From contig JAQGOY010000196.1 of assembly GCA_028293375.1 (NCBI GenBank), forward strand, positions 1 through 34,955: DNA of 34,955 nt. Direction: 5' to 3'. This document shows, one piece after another, positions 1 through 7,097 of this stretch. A program made the translations under genes and the position numbers. The notes under the pieces were generated by a model. It was not told the DNA's origin and made no database searches. It saw only the letters and a program-made list of their open reading frames with translations. Numbering within the stretch: position 1 is the first letter of the stretch; each line of letters begins with the position of its first letter. Origin of the DNA: Verrucomicrobiales bacterium (lineage in GTDB: Bacteria; Verrucomicrobiota; Verrucomicrobiia; Limisphaerales; JAQGOY01).

Positions 1-98
1 TCATGACCACGTTAAGCGGGGCCAAGGCAGCAGCACTTGGTATTGCAGCGTTGAAAAAGAACGGTTATGCGGTGAAGACTCTGCAGGAGTTCCACTGA
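1..98 (+). CDS. C-terminal end of an unrecognised protein (5' end outside window)
   Basis: An open frame enters from the left edge, reads from base 3 and stops at TGA 96-98. It gives about 31 residues, ending in VKTLQEFH. Codon use looks like the neighbouring genes, and the frame stops 12 bases before the convergent methyltransferase stop, which fits a real gene end. The fragment is rich in Ala, Gly and Lys and is too short to assign. There is an in-frame ATG at 3-5, but a 31-residue stand-alone gene is less likely than a truncated longer one. No function is proposed. Confidence 0.5.
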   Translation, partial: MTTLSGAKAAALGIAALKKNGYAVKTLQEFH

Positions 99-110
99 GC
101 AATTGAGGTA

Positions 111-1121
111 TTATTTGATTCCTATGACCATCGAGTCTGGACCAACGAGGTGCTGCACGGAGGTCTGAGAAAATCCGGTTTCGCGCATCCATGCCTGGCA
201 ATCATACCCGGTAAAATCAAATCCGCCCGAGGTTTCGATGAGCATGTTCAGGCTCATTAAAAGGCCGAACGCATTTTTGCGCCGGTCATCATCAATCAAC
301 GCTTCATAGACGATCAGTGCGCCGCCGGCAGGAAGTGCGTGGAAGGCCTTTGCAATCAGCATTTTTTTGGTGGGCAGATCCCAGTCGTGAAGGATGTGGC
401 CCATGACCAGAACATCTGTTGAAGGAAGTGGATTTTTGAAAAAATCGCCTTCTTGAAATCTCAACCGTTCCTGGAGCTTGTTGGCTGCCACATACTTTTC
501 GAAAATAGGTTGAACAATGGGAAGATCAAAGCCGACTCCCCGAAGATGGGGGTTTTTCAATGCCAGCTGGACCGGACTAGCGCCCTGAGCGCATCCGACA
601 TCAGCAAAGGTTTTGTATTTATGCCAGGGAAAGTCAGCGGCAATCCGGACGGCAGCACCCATACTGATGCCGGTCATGCCGCTCAGGAATAATTCCAGTC
701 TCGCGGGATTGGAATAAAGCGTATCAAAAGCATTTTCACCAAGCTTGGCTTCATTCTGGGGTTTGCCAGTCTTCAACGCTTCCGTAAGCGACGACCAGAA
801 TCCGTAAAGGCGGCCGTTGGCCATTTCCAGAATTCCCCCGGCATAGGACGGTTTGTCCTTATCAAGAAAAAAAGCGGTATCGGCAGAGTTGGAATAAACG
901 CCGTCGTTGCGTTCCAGAAAATTCAGGGCGACCAGGGTATCCAAAAAATCGTGTGCGCTGCGTGGGTGCAATCCCAATTTTTGAATCAAAGTGGCTGCAT
1001 CAGAAGGTTCCCTGGCGAGCACAGTGAACAACTCGAGTTCAACAGCGGAGAGCAGGGTTTTGGAAGCCCAAAAACCGGTGCCAATTTGCATGATATGTTC
1101 GAGAGAAGGCGATGGGCTCAT
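111..1121 (-). CDS. SAM-dependent O-methyltransferase (Methyltransf_2 family)
   Basis: The 336-aa protein has the architecture of plant-type and CrtF-like O-methyltransferases. An N-terminal winged-helix dimerisation domain spans about residues 15-95, followed by a Rossmann methyltransferase domain from about 165. Motif I is visible as FADVGCAQG (172-180), followed by the acidic residue D199 in GFDLP and by GDFF near 225. HILHDWD (242-248) corresponds to the segment that carries the catalytic His in caffeate/hydroxyneurosporene-type enzymes. It would transfer methyl from S-adenosylmethionine to a hydroxyl group of a small molecule. The substrate cannot be read from sequence, and no carotenoid or polyketide genes are visible nearby. 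The start is the ATG whose complement is 1119-1121; no strong ribosome binding site precedes it. The gene is monocistronic here and divergent from the NHL protein. Confidence 0.85.
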   Translation of the reverse strand: MSPSPSLEHIMQIGTGFWASKTLLSAVELELFTVLAREPSDAATLIQKLGLHPRSAHDFLDTLVALNFLERNDGVYSNSADTAFFLDKDKPSYAGGILEMANGRLYGFWSSLTEALKTGKPQNEAKLGENAFDTLYSNPARLELFLSGMTGISMGAAVRIAADFPWHKYKTFADVGCAQGASPVQLALKNPHLRGVGFDLPIVQPIFEKYVAANKLQERLRFQEGDFFKNPLPSTDVLVMGHILHDWDLPTKKMLIAKAFHALPAGGALIVYEALIDDDRRKNAFGLLMSLNMLIETSGGFDFTGYDCQAWMRETGFSQTSVQHLVGPDSMVIGIK

Positions 1122-1313
1122 GAAAAAAGATAATAATGAATGTTCTTAAGGTTTCGAGGCGTCAACAACTCTGCTGCCAGGACCCGCATGAAAATTACAA
1201 AGCAGGAGAGCTGTTCTCCAAGTTTTTAATTAAGAAAATATCCCCAAAAATCCGTGCCAGCCCAAAAGGTATTCGTGCTGGCCCTTCAATCAACTCAGGA
1301 CTAGATTGGCAGG

Positions 1314-2447
1314 ATGTTCGGCAACTCATTTTACCCACTAAAGATTGGGATTTTCAGTTCCGTTGGTTTTTTTCTTTTTTTCCTGAGTGCTTTTGGCCAG
1401 GGCAGGGAGACCATGACGATTGCGGGGACGGGGGAAAAAGGATTCTCTTCCGGGAGCCCGGGGGCGCAATCCAAGCTTAACAATCCTTATGGAATTACAC
1501 GCGGCCCGGAGGGCTCCCTGTATATTTGCGACACTGAAAACCACGTTGTCCAGCGCTTGACCGCTACCGGGATGAGTCCAGTGGCCGGGAATGGAAAGAA
1601 GGGATATGCGGGGGACGGCGGAGCAGCCACAAATGCGAGCATGAACGAGCCCTACGAGGTGAGGTTCGATGCCAGGGGAGATATGTTTGTGGTGGAACGG
1701 ATGAATCACCTGGTCCGTAAAATCGAAATGAAGACCGGGATTATATCCACGGTGGCCGGGACAGGGGCTGCCGGCTTTGGGGGAGATGGCGGTCCAGCCA
1801 CGAAAGGAAAATTCACACAACCCCACAGCATTCAGTTCGATTCCAAAGGAGATCTGTTCATTTGTGATATTGGGAACAACCGCATTCGCAAATTGGAAAC
1901 CAGGACCGGGATGTTAACTACTTTTTTGGGAAATGGAAAAAGGACAAACGACGCGGGTGCGACACCATCGTGGGATAATCTGACCTTGAACGGGCCAAGG
2001 GCTATCGATTTTGATTTGGAGGGCAATATGTGGCTGGCACTGAGGGAAGGAAATGTCATTTGGAAAATTAATCCAACGAGCAAAACAGTTGAGCATATCG
2101 CTGGAACGGGCAAACAGGGAAACAGCGGTGACGGGGGGCCGGCGGAAGAAGCGACCTTGAGCGGGCCGAAGGGGATTGCTGTTGGACCGGATGGGCGGGT
2201 CTATTTTACGGATACCGAGAGTCATTCCATTCGTTTTATTACAATCAAAGACCATATGATGGACAGATTTGCCGGCACGGGTGAAAAAGGAGACGGCCCG
2301 GACGGGGATGGTTTTAAGTGCAAACTAAATAGGCCGCACGGTATCTACGTGGATCAACAGGGAATGGTCTATGTAGGAGACACTGAAAACAACCGAGTCA
2401 GGGTGATTATTAAACCGGCGACTTTCCCTTCATTTAAACCGAAGTGA
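1314..2447 (+). CDS. Secreted NHL-repeat beta-propeller protein
   Basis: The 377-aa protein begins with a hydrophobic signal peptide (about residues 8-28, ending near FGQG). The rest is a run of NHL-type propeller blades. Each blade carries a turn such as IAGTGEKGF, VAGNGKKGYAGDGG, VAGTGAAGFGGDGG, IAGTGKQGNSGDGG or FAGTGEKG, followed by a segment of the type 'GPRGIAxxxDGxxYxxDTxNxxIR'. I count about six such units, consistent with a single six-bladed propeller filling the mature protein. Proteins of this build are common in Verrucomicrobia, Planctomycetes and Acidobacteria and act outside the cytoplasm, probably in binding. No catalytic residues are evident. The start ATG at 1314 places the signal peptide right at the N-terminus; a CAGG directly abuts it, so the ribosome binding site is poor. 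Confidence 0.85.
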   Translation: MFGNSFYPLKIGIFSSVGFFLFFLSAFGQGRETMTIAGTGEKGFSSGSPGAQSKLNNPYGITRGPEGSLYICDTENHVVQRLTATGMSPVAGNGKKGYAGDGGAATNASMNEPYEVRFDARGDMFVVERMNHLVRKIEMKTGIISTVAGTGAAGFGGDGGPATKGKFTQPHSIQFDSKGDLFICDIGNNRIRKLETRTGMLTTFLGNGKRTNDAGATPSWDNLTLNGPRAIDFDLEGNMWLALREGNVIWKINPTSKTVEHIAGTGKQGNSGDGGPAEEATLSGPKGIAVGPDGRVYFTDTESHSIRFITIKDHMMDRFAGTGEKGDGPDGDGFKCKLNRPHGIYVDQQGMVYVGDTENNRVRVIIKPATFPSFKPK

Positions 2448-2543
2448 CGCCCTGTGTCAGTTTCCAGTTCACAAACGCAGGTTGAAAGTTTTACTGGAGA
2501 CGCGTATTTGTTGGTGAGTTCTAACCCATAATTCCTGTTCACT

Positions 2544-3038
2544 ATGTCCATACCTGTAAAACCAATTCCTGAAGGATTTCATTCCATCACCCCGTATCTC
2601 TCTATTCGAGGGGCTGCAGAGGCGATCGAATTTTACAAACGCGCTTTTGACGCAAAAGAGAGGTATCGCATGCCTGGTCCGGATGGAAAAACCATCGGTC
2701 ACGCGGAGTTGTTGTTTGGCAACTCCATTGTCATGCTGGCTGACGCATTTCCCCAGTGTGGAAATGTTTCTCCCTCAACCCTGAATGGCACCACTGTTGG
2801 ACTGGCTTTTTACGTGGAAGATGTCGATTCCCAGTTTAAAAAAGCGATTGATGCAGGTGCGAAAGTGGAACGGCCCCTCGAGGACATGTTTTATGGCGAC
2901 CGGAGCGCGACTGTGGTGGATCCCTACGGCCACAAATGGAGTATTATGACTCACAAGGAAGATGTCTCCGCCGAAGAAATTCAAAAACGACTCGCCGGGG
3001 AATATGCTAAAATGGGTTCTGAGCCTGGAAAGAAATAG
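2544..3038 (+). CDS. VOC-family protein, PhnB/glyoxalase-like
   Basis: The 164-aa protein has the paired beta-alpha-beta-beta-beta fold signature of the vicinal-oxygen-chelate superfamily, PhnB-like branch. The first module is ITPYLSIRGAAEAIEFYKRAF, with GHAELLFGNSIVMLAD. The second starts at VGLAFYVEDVDSQFKKAIDAG and ends with YGDRSATVVDPYGHKWSIMTHKED. Length and motif order match the family over the whole protein. PhnB-like proteins are cytoplasmic dimers of mostly unknown function that are often annotated as glyoxalase or bleomycin-resistance relatives. The sequence gives no substrate. The last ~20 residues form a charged helix (EEIQKRLAGEYAKM) typical of this branch. The gene stands alone between the NHL gene and the convergent binding-protein gene. 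Confidence 0.85.
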   Translation: MSIPVKPIPEGFHSITPYLSIRGAAEAIEFYKRAFDAKERYRMPGPDGKTIGHAELLFGNSIVMLADAFPQCGNVSPSTLNGTTVGLAFYVEDVDSQFKKAIDAGAKVERPLEDMFYGDRSATVVDPYGHKWSIMTHKEDVSAEEIQKRLAGEYAKMGSEPGKK

Positions 3039-3133
3039 TTGGGCTTTATGAAAAAGCCGACGCCTGGCTTCACAGGCGTTGGCACTTTCCCAGTTGGACC
3101 ATGATTCACTTGCGCAAACGCAGGTCTAAATCC

Positions 3134-4126
3134 TTACTTTCCTCCCTGATAAATTTTGTCAAAGACGCCACCGTCATCGAAATGAGTCTTTTGGGCTTTT
3201 GTCCAACCTCCAAAGAGTTCATCGATGGTAAACAACTCGACCTTCGGAAAAATGCCAGCGTATTTCGCGGCTATGGTTTTATTGCGGGGACGGTAATAAT
3301 TCTTCGCGGCAATTTCCTGGCCGGCGTCTGAATAGAGAAACTCCAGATAGGCTTTCGCGACCGCTTCCGTTCCATGCTTCTTTGCGTTCTTATCCACAAC
3401 GGTTACGGGTGGCTCAGCCAGGATGCTGATGGAAGGGATGATGACTTCGACTTTTCCCTTTCCTGTTTCCTGTAGCGCCAGGAAGGCTTCGTTTTCCCAT
3501 GAGACGAGGACATCTCCCACATCGCGTTGAAGGAAGGTTGTTGTCGCTCCCCGTGCGCCGGAATCCAGGACAGGGACATTCTTGTAAAATTTGGAAAGGA
3601 ACTCGACGGCTTTTGCATCGGATCCGTATTTTTTCAGAGCAAATCCATAAGCAGCCAGGTGGTTCCAGCGAGCCCCGCCGGAGGTTTTAGGATTAGGTGT
3701 AATGATCGCCACGCCGGGTTTGACCAAATCATCCCAATCTTTGATGTGTTTTGGATTTCCTTTTCGAACAAGAAATATAATGGTGGAAGTATAGGGAGCA
3801 CTGTTATCAGGAAGACGTTTCTGCCAGTCGGAGGGAATCAGATTATTTTTGGCCAGAAGGTCCACGTCGTAAGCAAGGCCCAGAGTCGCCACGTCCGCTT
3901 CCAGTCCATCGCCGATGGCTCGAGCCTGCTTCCCCGACCCGCCGTGGGACTGCTTGATGGTAATTTTATCCCCGGTCTTTTTTTGATATTCGTCAATAAA
4001 GCTTTTGTTGATGGCCTGATAAAATTCTCTGGTGGGATCGTAGGAAACATTGAGCAATGAAAAGTCCTTTGCGAATGCGCCAGTGAGAGAAAGAAACAGT
4101 GAAAGGACGGCGAGTTTTTTCAGCAT
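3134..4126 (-). CDS. Sulfate-type ABC transporter periplasmic substrate-binding protein
   Basis: The 330-aa protein has a clean signal peptide ([19 protein letters not shown]) and then the sulfate/thiosulfate binding-protein fold. The segment [13 protein letters not shown] (59-71) and the family signature [17 protein letters not shown] (145-161) are both intact. The C-terminal [19 protein letters not shown] is also typical. It would bind sulfate or thiosulfate in the periplasm and deliver it to a CysTWA-type permease. No permease or ATPase gene is present in the window, so the partner must be encoded elsewhere. The ATG at 4126 gives a normal signal peptide; an in-frame TTG three codons upstream (4135) is possible but less likely. 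The upstream leader is long and structured (see 4161-4206). Sulfate and thiosulfate specificity cannot be separated by eye. Confidence 0.9.
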   Translation of the reverse strand: MLKKLAVLSLFLSLTGAFAKDFSLLNVSYDPTREFYQAINKSFIDEYQKKTGDKITIKQSHGGSGKQARAIGDGLEADVATLGLAYDVDLLAKNNLIPSDWQKRLPDNSAPYTSTIIFLVRKGNPKHIKDWDDLVKPGVAIITPNPKTSGGARWNHLAAYGFALKKYGSDAKAVEFLSKFYKNVPVLDSGARGATTTFLQRDVGDVLVSWENEAFLALQETGKGKVEVIIPSISILAEPPVTVVDKNAKKHGTEAVAKAYLEFLYSDAGQEIAAKNYYRPRNKTIAAKYAGIFPKVELFTIDELFGGWTKAQKTHFDDGGVFDKIYQGGK

Positions 4127-4160
4127 AACAGTCAAATCTTAGATTAAAGGGGCTGGTTTT

Positions 4161-4206
4161 GGAAGCTCCCTCCGGGTCGGCACCCACCGGCGCAGAGATT
4201 TCTTCC
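4161..4206 (-). promoter_or_regulatory. Structured 5' leader of the sulfate-binding protein gene
   Basis: The untranslated leader can fold into a nested hairpin. GGAAG (4161-4165) pairs with CTTCC (4202-4206), CTC (4166-4168) with GAG (4195-4197), and an inner stem GGGT/ACCC (4174-4177 with 4182-4185) closes a four-base loop. It lies 35 bases upstream of the start codon. Location before a sulfur-uptake gene suggests a regulatory leader. I do not recognise the conserved core of a known SAM or SAH riboswitch, so the regulatory role is inference. Confidence 0.35.
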
Positions 4207-4245
4207 TGTGAACTAACCGCTACGAGACAGAGCCTATGTCGAAAG

Positions 4246-4251
4246 ATTATA
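4246..4251 (-). promoter_or_regulatory. Candidate -10 element for the sulfate-binding protein gene
   Basis: A perfect TATAAT reads on the minus strand at 4251-4246, about 120 bases upstream of the start codon and just before the structured leader. The hexamer at the expected -35 distance is weak. A TTGACA (4258-4253) lies directly next to the TATAAT, too close to serve with it. The call therefore rests mainly on the -10 match and its position. Confidence 0.35.
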
Positions 4252-4306
4252 ATGTCAACTGTTTTACTGTAGATTAACTGCTTGTTACTTTTTTGGGCGA
4301 CGTTTC

Positions 4307-4335
4307 TTGACAACTATATCGGTAGTGGATATATC
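4307..4335 (+). promoter_or_regulatory. Promoter of the padR-like operon with an overlapping inverted repeat
   Basis: TTGACA at 4307-4312 is followed after 17 bases by TATATC at 4330-4335, a good sigma-70-type promoter 15 bases before the regulator's ATG. Across the spacer and -10 lies a perfect inverted repeat, TATATC (4315-4320), 7 bases, GATATA (4328-4333). PadR proteins commonly repress their own promoters at AT-rich dyads of this kind, so this is the likely autoregulatory operator. The short leader leaves little room for other control. Confidence 0.6.
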
Positions 4336-4349
4336 ATTAACCGTTATAT

Positions 4350-4721
4350 ATGACTGACCGTTCCATAGACCCGAATCAGAAATTGCCACTAACTCCCGCT
4401 GTTTTTCATATCCTGCTTGCATTGGCGAATGGAGAACTTCACGGCTACGCAATCATGCAGGAGGTGACGCAGTCGACTGGTGGAACGATCCGAATGGGCC
4501 CCGGAACTTTATACGGGACCATCAAAAAACTAGTGGCCGAGGAATGGATCGAGGAAGCAGGCGAAAGGGCGGTTTCACCTTCCGATGACGAGCGAAGACG
4601 TTATTATCGATTAACAGAATTCGGGGCTAAAGTTGTTAATGCGGAGGTTCGAAGATTATCGCAGGTATTACGAAGTGCACAAGGGAAGCGTTTGATTGTC
4701 CCACTGGAAGGAGGCGTTTAG
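4350..4721 (+). CDS. PadR-family transcriptional regulator
   Basis: The 123-aa protein is a compact PadR-family winged-helix regulator. The helix-turn-helix region is LTPAVFHILLALANGELHGY (residues 14-33), followed by the recognition segment and wing (MGPGTLYGTIKKLVAEEWIEE), then the typical YRLTEFG and a short C-terminal dimerisation helix. PadR proteins of this size in Acidobacteria and Verrucomicrobia usually repress an adjacent membrane-protein or efflux gene and themselves. Here the next gene begins inside its stop codon (TAGTG at 4719-4723), so the two are translationally coupled. A strong GGAAGGAGG (4706-4714) in the end of this gene serves the next one. The dyad over the promoter suggests autorepression; the inducer is unknown. 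Confidence 0.92.
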   Translation: MTDRSIDPNQKLPLTPAVFHILLALANGELHGYAIMQEVTQSTGGTIRMGPGTLYGTIKKLVAEEWIEEAGERAVSPSDDERRRYYRLTEFGAKVVNAEVRRLSQVLRSAQGKRLIVPLEGGV

Positions 4722-5680
4722 TGCCTGGGCCGCAACAGTCCTTTTCTGAAAGGGCTTACCGTAAACTATTGTTATTATATCCGACAGGATTTCGCAAACA
4801 ATACGGAGAACCCATGGCACTGGTATTTCGTGATCAGTATCGGCGGGCACAAGAAGTTAATGGGAATGCGGGCCTGCTTGCACTTTGGTTTCAGACCATC
4901 TGGGACCTGGCGTGCAGCTTTCCAGCCGAACAAAACGATGAATTAATGAAAAACATGAATATTGGACTGAAACTCGAAAAGTTGACTGTGGGAAGATTTT
5001 TCCTCATGGCTTTCCTGGCGATGATGATTTGTTTTGGAGTAAAGACAGGGATGGAGCCCAGGGCATATAGAGTTAGCGAGTTACTGTTAGTGGAGAACAA
5101 CTCGGCTCGTGCTGATACGTTCATCCAAGCCGGGCGTATCTCCACGGAACTTAAGCGGGTCGGCAACCTTGATGAGGTCATTCAACGCCTGGAGTTACAA
5201 AAGCGATTTAACGATAGCAAGCTGATCAGGACGCCTGTTTCGAAATTGGAGGCACGTTACTTGTTAAATAGCATGGTGGCCGTCCAACCTGAGCTTAACA
5301 TTTCGGTGCCTGGAATGCTTCGAAGAACATCGCAAGCCCCCAACCGTGAAAACGCAGTCATCCACCTGACGATCACTTATAAAGACCGGGAGATGGCCAG
5401 GCAAACTGCTGCCTGTTTTGGCGAGTTGCTGGTCGAGAAATTTCGCTCAGAATCAAGTTCGATCCAAGATTCACCTGGGGCACCGCCAAGTTTGGTGGGT
5501 ATGAACCCGCAAATTAAGGTTTTGATTCTGGACGCGAACTGTCCAGAGAAAACACACCCGATCGCGTATTTGCTTGCTCGCACCATTACGCTCGGAGGAA
5601 TGAGGAGCCTGGGGATTGGTCTAGCGCTGGGGTTGGTTTTTTGGTGCGGTCAGCGGATGAGCTCATCCCGGCAAACGTGA
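4721..5680 (+). CDS. Hybrid membrane protein: ADOP-like N-terminus plus Wzz-like segment
   Basis: The 319-aa product starts at GTG 4721, one base into the padR stop and behind an excellent ribosome binding site. Residues ~10-75 (RKLLLLYPTGFRKQYGEPM..., then LWFQTIWDLACSFPAE) resemble the cytoplasmic leader found on ADOP-type ABC permeases of Acidobacteria. The FtsX/MacB permease that normally follows is absent. Instead there is one TM helix (~88-108), a ~180-residue presumably periplasmic part with helical segments and the sequence AVIHLTITYKDREMARQTAACFGELLVEKF, and a second TM helix (~287-308). That two-TM arrangement resembles Wzz/GumC chain-length regulators, which set polysaccharide length. 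The Wzz link is inference from topology and weak local similarity. The gene ends 1 base before a strong terminator, so the operon has only two genes. Confidence 0.65.
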   Translation: MPGPQQSFSERAYRKLLLLYPTGFRKQYGEPMALVFRDQYRRAQEVNGNAGLLALWFQTIWDLACSFPAEQNDELMKNMNIGLKLEKLTVGRFFLMAFLAMMICFGVKTGMEPRAYRVSELLLVENNSARADTFIQAGRISTELKRVGNLDEVIQRLELQKRFNDSKLIRTPVSKLEARYLLNSMVAVQPELNISVPGMLRRTSQAPNRENAVIHLTITYKDREMARQTAACFGELLVEKFRSESSSIQDSPGAPPSLVGMNPQIKVLILDANCPEKTHPIAYLLARTITLGGMRSLGIGLALGLVFWCGQRMSSSRQT

Positions 5681-5681
5681 A

Positions 5682-5721
5682 AAAGTCCACCCCTGTGACA
5701 AGGGTGGACTTTGCTGTTTTT
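5682..5721. terminator. Bidirectional intrinsic terminator
   Basis: AAAGTCCACCC (5682-5692) pairs perfectly with GGGTGGACTTT (5702-5712) around a short loop. T-rich tracts follow on both strands: GCTGTTTTT on the plus side, TTTTTC on the minus side. It closes the padR operon and, 21 bases beyond the stop of the minus-strand gene at 5742, probably serves that gene as well. Confidence 0.85.
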
Positions 5722-5741
5722 AGAATCGCCGTTGAGGTGGC

Positions 5742-6935
5742 TTACCTGTCTCGATCAATATTTTTATTGAGGGCAATGCCGGAAGCGCGCTTGGCAATTT
5801 TTCGGCTGGTAGTGATTTTCGTGACCGTGCCTGTTTTGAGATATTGAGTGCGAACTTTGTCGAGGATGCTTTCCCGTTGATCGTAAAGGCGCTTCAATTT
5901 GCGAGGTTTCACGCGACTCAGGCAATAAGCGGTAAGCAGTGGCAGGGATATTGTTGAGTCCACATAAGCCACCACGCAATCCGGCAACGAGTCTGGATCT
6001 ACTTTCCCCCAACTGACAGCTTCAGCGGGGGTGGCGCCACTCAAGCCACCGGTGTCGGGTCGGGCATCGGTGCATTGCAGGAAATAGTCGTGTCCTTTTT
6101 CCTGGATGCCCATCACTTCCTGGATTTGCGGCTCGGTTTGCAGCATGAAGTTCTTAGGCGAGCCGCCACCGAGGATGAAAACGGACGATTTATGCCCGGA
6201 TGATTTTGCTTCGTAAACGATCCCTGCGGTCTGGTTCACATCCCGATTCACATCCATGAGTAGTTTGGAATCGCGCATGGCCATGGCGGCGACATTCATG
6301 CCGATGGAACTATCCCCTGGACTACTGGTGAAGATGGGAATTCCGCATTCATAGGCCGTGGCGAGGACGGAACTGTCCTTAAGTCCCAGCTTCCTGCCCC
6401 GTTGCGAAACGTATTTTCCGAGGAGATAATGAAATTCGTCAGTGCCCATCGTTTTCTGGAATTCCGGCCCCTGGATGACTTCGCGAACAAAGGCATCGGT
6501 GTCGAGGAGGACATGGTAGTCAAAAAGAATATCGTAAATGCGGATGACCCCATCTTTATGAAGCACAATATCGTCGAGGAAAGGAGATCCCGAAAAGAGC
6601 TGCATATCCAGGCCGTAGTGGAGGTCGTGGTAAAGATTTGCGCCGGTGGAGACGATCCAATCGATGAATCCAGCCTTCATGAGAGGAATGAGGCACGATT
6701 TGCCAAGACCGGCAGGAGTGAGAGCCCCTGTGAGACTCATGCCTATAAATCCGTCGTTCGGAAGCATTTTCTCGGTCAGGAGCTTGGCTGCTTCCCGGAT
6801 GCGACCGCCGTTATAGGCGAGGAAAGACTGGTCGATCAAATCGGCAGCCGAAACGTTTTTACCGATCCCAAATGGATTCAGGCGGGGATAGGCTGCAAAT
6901 TTTTTAGACGGATTTGAGGATTTACTCATGGGCAT
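5742..6935 (-). CDS. Deoxyhypusine synthase-like enzyme (possible homospermidine synthase)
   Basis: The 397-aa protein matches the deoxyhypusine synthase family along its length. It shows the NAD-site motifs [25 protein letters not shown] and [16 protein letters not shown], the lysine loop GGGSPKN (K261, equivalent to the residue that carries the butylimine intermediate), and [15 protein letters not shown]. In archaea and eukaryotes this enzyme modifies eIF5A with spermidine. Bacteria lack eIF5A, and several bacterial relatives make homospermidine or act on other acceptors, so a polyamine-synthetic role is more likely. No other polyamine gene is in the window. The frame extends to a TTG at 6965, but the ATG at 6935 (or 6929) is preferred because the family homology begins after it. 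It shares a bidirectional terminator with the padR operon. Confidence 0.88.
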   Translation of the reverse strand: MPMSKSSNPSKKFAAYPRLNPFGIGKNVSAADLIDQSFLAYNGGRIREAAKLLTEKMLPNDGFIGMSLTGALTPAGLGKSCLIPLMKAGFIDWIVSTGANLYHDLHYGLDMQLFSGSPFLDDIVLHKDGVIRIYDILFDYHVLLDTDAFVREVIQGPEFQKTMGTDEFHYLLGKYVSQRGRKLGLKDSSVLATAYECGIPIFTSSPGDSSIGMNVAAMAMRDSKLLMDVNRDVNQTAGIVYEAKSSGHKSSVFILGGGSPKNFMLQTEPQIQEVMGIQEKGHDYFLQCTDARPDTGGLSGATPAEAVSWGKVDPDSLPDCVVAYVDSTISLPLLTAYCLSRVKPRKLKRLYDQRESILDKVRTQYLKTGTVTKITTSRKIAKRASGIALNKNIDRDR

Positions 6936-7097
6936 CACTTTTTGAAAATTTCGTTTTAAAGGCAATGACCAAATTTCCGTGTCCAGATAACGATTGACTA
7001 GGGAGAGAGTGGCGTGAATGTTTAGCGAAATCCGAAAGATGAGTTGGCGGAGTCGATTTTCGGAAGTTAAGGACGCGGTGGGCTATTTTAGACAATT

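Noticed and set aside
1257-1286. CCAGC/GCTGG hairpin upstream of the NHL gene
   Set aside because: Short imperfect stem without a T-run or conserved neighbourhood; nothing supports a function.
3993-4313. 106-codon open frame through the leader of the sulfate-binding gene on the minus strand
   Set aside because: It runs through the probable promoter and hairpin, starts at TTG before the likely transcription start and overlaps the real gene in another frame. It is treated as part of the leader, not a gene.
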